From Bacteroidales bacterium (lineage in GTDB: Bacteria > Bacteroidota > Bacteroidia > Bacteroidales > UBA12077), in NCBI GenBank assembly GCA_030156305.1, contig JASGMZ010000174.1:1-6317 (forward strand): DNA of 6,317 nt, in the 5' to 3' direction. This document shows positions 1 through 6,190 of the stretch, in pieces. The first letter of the stretch is position 1. The number at the start of each line of letters is the position of its first letter. The translations under genes were made by a program, and so were the position numbers. Below the pieces are notes generated by a model. The model did not search any database. It was not told where the DNA came from and saw only the letters and a program-made list of their open reading frames with translations.

Positions 1-132
1 TAATTCAACAATATCTGACTCTTGTTCCATTTGTATATGATGAGAAAAAAGCCAAAGCTTAGTCTTACACACAAAGTAATAATTGATTTGAGTTCCACGC
101 ACTAAAAGCTTCTTTTCAGCTTCTGAGATCAT
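1..132 (-). CDS. cas4: Cas4 family CRISPR adaptation exonuclease, N-terminal 44 residues (cut by left edge)
   Basis: Translating the minus strand from the ATG at 132 gives 44 residues with no stop up to the window edge. They include VRGTQINYYFVCKTKLWLFS, followed by HHIQMEQESDIVEL. The block G-T-x-I-x-Y-Y-x-x-C-x-x-K-L-W-L-F is the recognisable N-terminus of CRISPR Cas4 (DUF83, RecB-like nuclease). Cys22 would be the single N-terminal ligand of the 4Fe-4S cluster. The other three cysteines and the nuclease motifs lie outside the window. In the family, Cas4 works with Cas1-Cas2 to trim prespacers and select those with a correct PAM. A TAA directly precedes the ATG in frame, so the start cannot be further upstream, and a GTGATT element at 136-141 is a plausible ribosome binding site. 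The gene follows cas3, as expected for type I-B. The family call is firm; completeness cannot be judged. Confidence 0.9.
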   Translation of the reverse strand, partial: MISEAEKKLLVRGTQINYYFVCKTKLWLFSHHIQMEQESDIVEL

Positions 133-198
133 TTAAATCACGTCATAAATTGTTGTGCCCAGAGGACTTGTATCCTTTACGCTATATACATTTAAATT
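133..198 (-). promoter_or_regulatory. cas3-cas4 gap with TATA-like element, possible internal promoter
   Basis: This 66-nt gap is the only real intergenic space in the operon; all other junctions are 1 to 12 nt or overlap. On the minus strand, the end of cas3 and the start of the gap read CTTTTATAAAATTTAAATG (about 207-189), which resembles an archaeal TATA box. A start site about 25 nt downstream would fall near 175-180, leaving a leader of about 45 nt before cas4. No convincing bacterial -35/-10 pair was seen. There is no obvious terminator hairpin; the best inverted match is a 4-5 bp AGGA/TCCT pairing. AT-rich gaps give such matches by chance, so this is a weak inference. Confidence 0.25.
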
Positions 199-2652
199 TT
201 ATAAAAGTCTCATGGAAATATCTGTTTGTGGTGGTTGAAATCCAATATCAACTTTGTACCATTCCTTGAGATTTTCTATTGGTACGTATCTGAAATCTTC
301 TAATTCTCCAATTGAAGGTAATTGGAATATCTCATCTTTACCTATGTAATTTATTGATAAAGTAAAGTTGTTAATACATGTTCTAAATTTCCTAAGTTTC
401 CTTTTTCTGGAAAAGTCTTTTATACTTAAAATTTTTTCTATTTTTTCGCGGATCCCTTTTACTTTTTCATTTAATTCAATAAAAATGGAAATTGTTCTTA
501 ATTTTTCTATTAAGTTAAATTTAGAAGTTTCTGAGAAATTTAATCGTCTTAGATTATCTATTATTTCTTTTGAATCGTCAAAAGATGCTCTTTCTTTTAA
601 TAAATGGTAGTAATTGTTAGCAGATTTAAAAGTAAAATATTTTTCAGATATTCTTTCATTAATTTTGCTTAAAATTCTCTTTGTTATATCTATTAATATA
701 GGATCATAAATATAACTATGAAAAAATCTATTATTCTCATCTTTAAGTATCAACACATGTACTTCGCCTTTTTTTTCATCATAATTCCTATTACATCTTC
801 CTGCAGTCTGTATTATTGAATCTAATGGTGCTAAATCTCTATATATTACATCAACACTTATATCCACTCCTGCTTCTACCAATTGAGTAGTTATTATGAC
901 TTTTCTTTTACTATTATTCTTTTTTCTGATACGTTTAATTCTCCTTAATCTATAAAATGGTAAGACATGTGTTGACATGTTGATCAGTTCTAAATCTCGT
1001 AAGTTACAAATTCCGTCCTCATCCAATGCATCTTCAGGATCTAAATCATATTTGTGACATAAATTGTCTTTGAGATATTCATACAAATCTTTCGAAGATC
1101 TTACCGTGTTTAAAACTACCATTATATTCTCATCAGATCTTTCGATTTCATTTAAAATAAATTTTTTAAATGAATTGAAATTCTGTTCTTGTAAATTAAA
1201 ATTAAAGATGACTCTATCCAATGAATTGAAATAAAATTCTTTATTTTTCACTAGCTCTTTTAATTCTCCTTCATCAAAAATTAGTGGTCTGGTGGCCGTC
1301 ATCAATATAATCCAACAATTAAAGTGAAAAGCAAGGTATTTAAGAACTTTGTTTATAAGTAACCAATATTTGTGTGGGATCGATTGAATTTCGTCTAATA
1401 GTATAATTGCATTTATAATGTTATGAAATTTTCTTGCTGCTCTATTCTTATTTGTTATGATGCTGTGGAAAAATTGTACAAAAGTTGTCATTATAATCTC
1501 TGAATGCCAACCTTCAGTCAAGATCAGAGACTTGTTAATATCTTCAATTATATTCAACTCTTGATCTTTCATTTCCCTGTATTTTATATCAGCAAGATGA
1601 TGATGTTTTAAAAATAAATTGGAAGGTATTTCCGAATTTATTTTAAAACCATTAAAATCTAAAATTTCGGAAATTGTAGATGCGTTTTGATCTATTATAC
1701 TTAAAAATGGGAGAGAATAAATTATTTTCGGCTCGAAGTTGTATCTAGATTTTATTTTTTCTCGAAGTCCTAAAGCAAATGAAAATCCCATCAAAGTTTT
1801 TCCTATACCTGTAGGTAAATTAATGGAAAAAACTCTATCTTCATCTAAATTGCAAGAAGAAAGTTTATCGTTGACTTCATTATATGCCATTTCCCTTATA
1901 TTATCAATTCTCTCTTTTTCTACAAATTTTTGGGATTTATAATTGTCCACGATATTCTTTTTTAAATTTTTAATCCTTGGGGGAATTTTGCTTCCCGATG
2001 CATCTATTTTGTCAGAATCTAGTAATACAGAATAAAAAAATAATATTTTAAAGTAAAAATCCAGCTTCATCTTCCTTTTAATTTTCTTAACTTTTCTATA
2101 TATTTCTCTCATTAGAAAATCAACATTTATATCGAAAAACAAACTCACATCAAAATGTTCAAACCCAAAATCTTTAAGTAATTTTCGATATATTTGTAAA
2201 AGATCATTGATATTTGGTCTAATATCATCTATTTGTTCTTTTACAAACTTTATCTTTCTTTGATCCCTTAACTTGTCTATTTCATGTTTGATATCTTGTA
2301 TATTCCCATGATGTTTATTTATTACAATCCAGGTGATGGGGGGAATATACCAAAATTCATCTATTTTTCCTATTTTCTCTAGAAATTTTTTAACAATAAA
2401 ATAACCAAACAAAGAGGATATTAAACCATGATTGGCTTTCTTTGTTCTCTCTCCTGTTTTCAACATTCTTTGAAAAGCTTCTGTTGATTTTCCAAAATCA
2501 TGGGAAACTCCTATTAAATAAGAAATGTCCGAAAAAATTTTTTTATGTGGTATAACCTTCGAATTAACTATTTGTTTTGAAAAATCACCTACGTTTTTTA
2601 AATGTTCCAAAAGGGATTTATCAGGATGTGAATAAAGTTTATAGGAAGACAA
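199..2652 (-). CDS. cas3: Cas3, HD nuclease fused to SF2 helicase (type I effector nuclease)
   Basis: Cas3 is recruited by target-bound Cascade, then unwinds and degrades DNA 3'-5'. From the TTG at 2652 the protein has 817 residues, and nuclease and helicase are fused. The HD domain is at about 1-215: YSHP (H9), SHDFGK (H51-D52), NHG (H75), NKHHG (H114-H115) and a late LLDSDKID (D212/D214), all metal-site positions present. The helicase runs from about 265 to 640: Walker A PTGIGKT (280-286), motif II LLDEIQ (DEIQ 420-423), motif III MTAT (451-454), motif V TTQLVEAGVDIS (588-599), motif VI QTAGRCNR (615-622). A C-terminal domain follows. No ATG occurs before codon 63, inside the HD domain, so a TTG or GTG start is required. 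TTG 2652 has GGTGA 8 nt upstream; GTG 2664 and TTG 2667 lack a spaced site. It overlaps the end of cas5 by 14 nt, suggesting translational coupling. It looks intact and catalytically competent. Confidence 0.95.
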   Translation of the reverse strand: MSSYKLYSHPDKSLLEHLKNVGDFSKQIVNSKVIPHKKIFSDISYLIGVSHDFGKSTEAFQRMLKTGERTKKANHGLISSLFGYFIVKKFLEKIGKIDEFWYIPPITWIVINKHHGNIQDIKHEIDKLRDQRKIKFVKEQIDDIRPNINDLLQIYRKLLKDFGFEHFDVSLFFDINVDFLMREIYRKVKKIKRKMKLDFYFKILFFYSVLLDSDKIDASGSKIPPRIKNLKKNIVDNYKSQKFVEKERIDNIREMAYNEVNDKLSSCNLDEDRVFSINLPTGIGKTLMGFSFALGLREKIKSRYNFEPKIIYSLPFLSIIDQNASTISEILDFNGFKINSEIPSNLFLKHHHLADIKYREMKDQELNIIEDINKSLILTEGWHSEIIMTTFVQFFHSIITNKNRAARKFHNIINAIILLDEIQSIPHKYWLLINKVLKYLAFHFNCWIILMTATRPLIFDEGELKELVKNKEFYFNSLDRVIFNFNLQEQNFNSFKKFILNEIERSDENIMVVLNTVRSSKDLYEYLKDNLCHKYDLDPEDALDEDGICNLRDLELINMSTHVLPFYRLRRIKRIRKKNNSKRKVIITTQLVEAGVDISVDVIYRDLAPLDSIIQTAGRCNRNYDEKKGEVHVLILKDENNRFFHSYIYDPILIDITKRILSKINERISEKYFTFKSANNYYHLLKERASFDDSKEIIDNLRRLNFSETSKFNLIEKLRTISIFIELNEKVKGIREKIEKILSIKDFSRKRKLRKFRTCINNFTLSINYIGKDEIFQLPSIGELEDFRYVPIENLKEWYKVDIGFQPPQTDISMRLL

Positions 2653-3355
2653 TGTTATCTTCACCAACCCGATAAATTAATCCCCCACTAACCTTTAAAG
2701 GTTTACCACTTTCTTCAAACAATAATTGTGTATAATTTAAAACTTTTCTATTATGATCCATATAGAATGGAATGTTTTCCACGATCCAACGCATGCCTTC
2801 CTCCAAATGATCTATATTAATTTCAAAATCACCTTTTTTTATCACACTTTGCACGTAATCTTCAATAGCGCTTTTTTTATAAACATCAAATTCCCCAATA
2901 AACTTGAAATTTGCTATAAGTTCGCTAAGGCCCATATATGGCGTAAAAACACTTTTATGTTCTTCAAGGTGCCTTTTAAGGTCTCCATAAATTCTCTTAT
3001 CCTTTATCCATACATAGATTCTATAACAGGGTTCCTTTAAAAATTCAAAAGGAGTTGGAGAACGAGGATTTTCTTTTATATCCCATAAAAAGAATCCGTC
3101 TGAAGTGTTTACTAAATTGATACTTACATTGATTTTTTTTATAGGATTTTGGACTCTTATGCCAAATTTTATGTTTTCTCTAGAAAAAATTTTGTAATAA
3201 GAATCTCTACTGAAACCCAGAATAGCTGCGATTAGCCCGTTTAAAGCCGTTAGTGTGGGAATAGAATAAGTTAGGGGAGAAGTTGTGGTTTCTATTTTCC
3301 GAAAATGACCGTAATCTCCCCACAAATCAAAAACTAATGCTTTATCTATTTCCAT
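2639..3355 (-). CDS. cas5: Cas5, type I-B (Csh-type) Cascade subunit
   Basis: Cas5 is a RAMP-fold protein that caps the 5' handle of the crRNA and contacts Cas8b at the foot of Cascade. From the ATG at 3355 it is 238 residues, a normal size. The N-terminus ALVFDLWGDYGHFRK (6-20) followed by TTTSPLTYSIPTLTALNGLI (23-42) is the Cas5 signature. A Gly-Leu-Ile-Ala-Ala-Ile-Leu-Gly helix and the TPYMGLSELIANF block (138-150) also fit I-B Cas5. An in-frame GTG at 3364 would add MSI, but it lacks its own ribosome binding site. The GTGA of that GTG sits 5 nt before the ATG and can serve as the site for it. The gene lies 12 nt after cas7 and overlaps cas3. Cas5 of I-C can process crRNA, but with cas6 adjacent here, processing is better assigned to Cas6. 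Confidence 0.93.
   Translation of the reverse strand: MEIDKALVFDLWGDYGHFRKIETTTSPLTYSIPTLTALNGLIAAILGFSRDSYYKIFSRENIKFGIRVQNPIKKINVSINLVNTSDGFFLWDIKENPRSPTPFEFLKEPCYRIYVWIKDKRIYGDLKRHLEEHKSVFTPYMGLSELIANFKFIGEFDVYKKSAIEDYVQSVIKKGDFEINIDHLEEGMRWIVENIPFYMDHNRKVLNYTQLLFEESGKPLKVSGGLIYRVGEDNIVFL
2661..2665 (-). promoter_or_regulatory. Ribosome binding site GGTGA favouring the TTG start of cas3
   Basis: GGTGA lies inside the end of cas5, 8 nt before TTG 2652. It covers the two competing upstream start codons (GTG 2664, TTG 2667), so they cannot use it. This is the main reason for choosing the shorter cas3 form. With TTG 2652 the protein begins just before the YSHP motif, as is usual for Cas3. Confidence 0.5.
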
Positions 3356-3360
3356 AATAC

Positions 3361-3364
3361 TCAC
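3361..3364 (-). promoter_or_regulatory. Weak ribosome binding site GTGA before the cas5 ATG
   Basis: GTGA is followed by a 5-nt spacer and ATG 3355, the same spacing as at cas8b and at the internal cas11b start. The match is only four bases. It still decides between ATG 3355 and the GTG 3364 that forms part of the site itself. Translational coupling to cas7, whose stop is 12 nt upstream, may compensate for a weak site. Confidence 0.4.
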
Positions 3365-3367
3365 GTT

Positions 3368-4360
3368 TTATAAATTCAATGTATTCACTTTTGCTATTTG
3401 CTTTAATCTTTTCTCGAACTCATCTACAGTTATTTCCTTTTCTGCAAGTGTTAGATTAACATCCTTATCAATTTGAAAATCTATTCTCTCTATTTTCTTC
3501 CCATTATCTTCAAGGATTTCAAATAATTTGGAAACATCCAATTTTATGTTTGAAATATCCCTTATTGCCCTTTCATCCATGTCTTTATCGATTATCAACT
3601 TTACTTTCCTATCTAAATCACCTATATGGTAATTGTTATCTTTATAAACGACTCTGAGAAGTAAGCGTGGCATCTGTCCCACCTTTGACCTCGTAATAAG
3701 GTTCTTAGTTCCATTCCAGAGACCGTCCAACAATAACTCAATATCTTCTTCCTTTAGGAACGTAGTACGGGCAGCGTTTTCATTTATGATACCATAAAAG
3801 CATATCAGAGAGTAGGGAAGGATTTGTGTTTCAATAAATGTCCCTTGTGTCGCTTCTTCTTTTGAGGGCATTACGCTGGTTCCTTTTATGCTTTTAGGTT
3901 CAACTTGATGTAAGGATCTTCCAAATTTGAATTGAACAGGCCCAGTTAAAGTTATGGATCTGCCTTTACCGCCTTTTTTAGGCGATTTTAGAGCTATGGT
4001 GGCACCGAATAATCTAAGGTCTATGTATTTCTCTAGAAGCAATTTTTTCTCTTCTTCAAATTTTTTATCATCTTTAACTTTAAGTTTTTTTAAATCTTCT
4101 TGGAGCTCCTCTATTCTTTCTTCTCGGGTCTTCTGTGTTCCATCGTCTTTAACATCTTTTATTATGAAAACATTGCAATCTTTGAAATCATGGAGATAAT
4201 CTCTAATTGTTCTTTTCAGTCTCACATCAGTCACTATATTTATACCTGTCTCTTCATCTATCCTTGGTTTATTTTCATCGAGCGGATCTCCATTTGGGTT
4301 CGCATCTTTAATATCGTAGAGGAAAACTATTTCAGACCTATTCTTTACAATACCACTCAT
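3368..4360 (-). CDS. cas7: Cas7 (Csh2-type), crRNA-binding backbone of type I-B Cascade
   Basis: Cas7 polymerises along the crRNA spacer to form the helical backbone of Cascade, usually in about six copies. The 330-residue product starts with the family signature: EIVFLYDIKDANPNGDP (10-26), then a DVRLKRTIRDYL helix (45-56). DLRLFGAT (114-121), TGPVQFKFGRSL (139-150) and an Ala-Arg-Thr-Thr segment before a long helix (197-219) are also typical of Csh2/TM1801-like Cas7. Residues about 78-112 form a Lys/Glu-rich, probably helical stretch in the region where the family carries a variable finger. The ATG at 4360 is well fixed: a strong AAGGAGGGG lies upstream, and the cas8b stop is only 2 nt before it. 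This is the best ribosome binding site in the operon, which suits the subunit needed in most copies. No frameshift or missing motif was seen. Confidence 0.95.
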   Translation of the reverse strand: MSGIVKNRSEIVFLYDIKDANPNGDPLDENKPRIDEETGINIVTDVRLKRTIRDYLHDFKDCNVFIIKDVKDDGTQKTREERIEELQEDLKKLKVKDDKKFEEEKKLLLEKYIDLRLFGATIALKSPKKGGKGRSITLTGPVQFKFGRSLHQVEPKSIKGTSVMPSKEEATQGTFIETQILPYSLICFYGIINENAARTTFLKEEDIELLLDGLWNGTKNLITRSKVGQMPRLLLRVVYKDNNYHIGDLDRKVKLIIDKDMDERAIRDISNIKLDVSKLFEILEDNGKKIERIDFQIDKDVNLTLAEKEITVDEFEKRLKQIAKVNTLNL

Positions 4361-4362
4361 TT

Positions 4363-4767
4363 TTACCCCTCCTTTTCTTTGAAAATGTCTCCTAGATTCA
4401 ATCCGAGAGCAAAATAATAACTTATATCATTCTTTGATAACTTCCAGCCCTCGTTTTCTGTTTCAATGAAATATTTAGAAACTTCCTCTTCTAACCAGGG
4501 ATATGCAACACGATATTCTCTTAGCTTTTCTATGATCTCTGGAAATAACTTTTTAATGTCCATTTTATCTAATTTAAGTCCCTTAAACTTAGAACGAAAT
4601 GGAGTAGATTTCCTCTGAGCATATTGCACATCTAAAAGGAATTTAGCTAAAACTCCCTCTAGAAACACGGCCTTTTTTTCCGAACTGTCAAAAGCTCTTT
4701 CAAATTCTTCGAAAAAAGACTCTAATTTTTCTCTGTGGAAGTATTTTGCTTCTTTTTTCACGTCCAT
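4363..4767 (-). CDS. cas11b: Predicted internally initiated Cas11b small subunit, in frame within cas8b
   Basis: An ATG at 4767 (Met475 of Cas8b) is preceded by AAGGTGA with a 5-nt spacer, the same element and spacing as the cas8b start itself. Translation from it yields 134 residues, MDVKKEAKYFHREKLESFFE onward, ending at the cas8b stop. The product is highly charged and predicted to be mostly helical, in line with Cas11. Type I-B, I-C and I-D systems are known to make Cas11 by internal translation of the cas8/cas10d gene, with several copies bound along the Cascade belly to stabilise the crRNA-DNA hybrid. What is seen is the site, the spacing, the size and the Cas11-like domain boundary. 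That it is translated is inferred. No separate small-subunit gene is present in the window, so the complex would otherwise lack this subunit. Confidence 0.75.
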   Translation of the reverse strand: MDVKKEAKYFHREKLESFFEEFERAFDSSEKKAVFLEGVLAKFLLDVQYAQRKSTPFRSKFKGLKLDKMDIKKLFPEIIEKLREYRVAYPWLEEEVSKYFIETENEGWKLSKNDISYYFALGLNLGDIFKEKEG

Positions 4768-6189
4768 TTTTTTCACCTTCAGTAAATTAAGATCATTAAG
4801 AAAATGCAACAAGTAAAGAGACTTTAAACACAACAATTTTTCCGTGAAAATTTGGTCTCTAACATGTGCAATTCTTATTTCTCTGTTAAACGCATCAATT
4901 AGAAAATCTCCACTTATAGGTTTTTGGGATAAAATATCCCCTATTGTGTCTAAAAAATACTTATCATATCCACTTGGGAAAAATGTTCTCAAAAAGCCTC
5001 CCAAGTCCATTTTCTTTAATTTCTTATTATTCCATGATCCATCCAGTAAATCACCAGCCCATTTCTCACCCATAATTATTTTTAAATCCTTTTCGAAGAA
5101 AATAGAAATTTCAATCCCATAAAAGGCATCAAAAAGTCTTCTTATCCATGAAGGGGGAACATCCTCAACATATTTAAAAATATCGAAATAATCTCCCTGT
5201 TTTCTTTTATAAAATACAAAAATAAGATTCACTATATCTTTATTTTCTTTTATAACATCTAATATATCATCTTCCAAAGATAACAAACTTCTAGCTGTTT
5301 TTCTTTTCTCATGATCTTCTATCTCCTCCATTACCTCATTTTGAACATCGCCAAAAATGAAGTATGGAACAAGATAAAACTCATAACCATAAATTTTTTT
5401 AGAAAGATATTCGTTAATGAATTCCTTACCTATTTGTAATGAAATTCCACAATCTTCACATATTGGCAGCTGCTTCCACGAATTTTCTTGAATAAAATTC
5501 GATGCAAATCCCTTTTTATCGACGGTATAAACTGAAAATGGAGATGCAAAACCATATACTTCTCTTTCTCTCCTACAAAGTGAACACATTCCAAAACCCT
5601 TAGATTTAATTTCACGACCAAATTTTCTTGTAAAAAACTTTTTGATAGATTCTTTTACAAAAATTTCTTTAAAAATTTCAAAGTCTCCGATATACTTCTC
5701 TTTATCCCCTTCTTTTATTTTGATGGTGAAAATAAGCATGTTTCTTTCCTTTTTGGGTATGCTATCCAAAATATTGCTTATATCCCTTTTGATATCTTCA
5801 GATAATTCCTTTTTACCGTTAACTAAAATTTGATCGTGTAATGATTTTATTAGTCCACTTCCCCAAAAATTGTTTTGTTTGTTTGCATAAGTTTTAAACC
5901 ACTCAGCCCATCGCTTGTCTAGTTTTTCTAATGATGGAGTTTTTGAAGTGGGGACAAGATCAAATCTTCGATGTAAAAATTGTCTGTACAGGTACTTTTT
6001 ATTTTTACTTTTTTTATATCCCTCTAAATGGGCATCAGTATATTTCAAATTACCATTTTTCTTTTCAAATACTACGCAGATAACATGTTTGACATTAGAT
6101 AACTTGTTGGATTCAATAAAAATTTCCTCTTCACTGATATTTTCCTTACTTTTAATGTATTCTCCCAAATCCTTAATTGCTTCTAACAT
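4363..6189 (-). CDS. cas8b: Cas8b (Csh1/TM1802-like), zinc-finger large subunit of type I-B Cascade
   Basis: Cas8b is the large subunit that recognises the PAM, helps open the target and recruits Cas3. The 608-residue product is of usual size. The N-terminal half contains DLVPTSKTPSLEKLDKRWAE (77-96) and an aromatic-rich region. A split zinc finger follows: CSLC (C202, C205) and CEDC (C244, C247). Csh1/TM1802-type Cas8b proteins share this CxxC pair. The C-terminal part (about 475-608) is helical and resembles a Cas11 small subunit. It holds FLEGVLAKFLLDVQYAQRKS (509-528) and the end motif SKNDISYYFALGLNLGDIFK (585-604). Large Cas8 subunits diverge quickly, so the call rests on position between cas6 and cas7, length, the cysteine pairs and this C-terminal block. 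ATG 6189 has AAGGTG 5 nt upstream and lies 1 nt after the cas6 stop. The gene also appears to encode Cas11b from an internal start. Confidence 0.92.
   Translation of the reverse strand: MLEAIKDLGEYIKSKENISEEEIFIESNKLSNVKHVICVVFEKKNGNLKYTDAHLEGYKKSKNKKYLYRQFLHRRFDLVPTSKTPSLEKLDKRWAEWFKTYANKQNNFWGSGLIKSLHDQILVNGKKELSEDIKRDISNILDSIPKKERNMLIFTIKIKEGDKEKYIGDFEIFKEIFVKESIKKFFTRKFGREIKSKGFGMCSLCRREREVYGFASPFSVYTVDKKGFASNFIQENSWKQLPICEDCGISLQIGKEFINEYLSKKIYGYEFYLVPYFIFGDVQNEVMEEIEDHEKRKTARSLLSLEDDILDVIKENKDIVNLIFVFYKRKQGDYFDIFKYVEDVPPSWIRRLFDAFYGIEISIFFEKDLKIIMGEKWAGDLLDGSWNNKKLKKMDLGGFLRTFFPSGYDKYFLDTIGDILSQKPISGDFLIDAFNREIRIAHVRDQIFTEKLLCLKSLYLLHFLNDLNLLKVKKMDVKKEAKYFHREKLESFFEEFERAFDSSEKKAVFLEGVLAKFLLDVQYAQRKSTPFRSKFKGLKLDKMDIKKLFPEIIEKLREYRVAYPWLEEEVSKYFIETENEGWKLSKNDISYYFALGLNLGDIFKEKEG
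4366..4374 (-). promoter_or_regulatory. Strong ribosome binding site AAGGAGGGG of cas7
   Basis: The minus strand reads AAGGAGGGGTAAAAATG, so the purine-rich site overlaps the last codons and stop of cas8b and lies 5 nt from the cas7 ATG. It is the closest match to GGAGG in the window. The layout supports coupled translation of cas7 after cas8b and also independent loading of ribosomes. Confidence 0.75.
4773..4779 (-). promoter_or_regulatory. Internal ribosome binding site AAGGTGA for Cas11b
   Basis: This site lies within cas8b codons for Leu-Lys-Val-Lys, five A residues before ATG 4767. It is at least as good as the site of cas8b and better than those of cas5, cas3 and cas4. Such a complete site at gene-start spacing is not needed for the protein code, because other Lys and Val codons were available. 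Confidence 0.7.
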
Positions 6190-6190
6190 T

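Noticed and set aside
147..182. Hairpin or terminator after cas3
   Set aside because: The best pairing is 4-5 bp (AGGA with TCCT) and no U-run follows on the minus strand.
368..610. Plus-strand open frame of 80 codons
   Set aside because: It lies fully opposite cas3, has no ribosome site and has a composition typical of the complement of Lys/Glu-rich coding DNA. The same holds for the other plus-strand frames at 1739-1942, 2753-3040, 3954-4199, 4100-4417, 4844-5122 and 5642-5833.
3356..3364. GTG 3364 as the cas5 start
   Set aside because: It has no ribosome site of its own and forms the GTGA element that fits the ATG at 3355. The difference is only three residues.
4564..4566. Met542 of Cas8b as an alternative Cas11b start
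   Set aside because: The upstream bases AAATTAGATAAAATG lack a ribosome site, and the product would be only 67 residues, too short for a small subunit.
5023..5033. Second MDLGG-type internal Met (Met394 region of Cas8b) as a start
   Set aside because: The sequence before it is AT-rich with no purine-rich AGG or GGTGA element, and the product would cut through the large-subunit body.
5430..5621. Minus-strand 63-codon frame within cas8b
   Set aside because: It is out of frame with cas8b, overlaps the zinc-finger coding part and merely repeats the Cys and Arg codons shifted by one base. No start signal was found.
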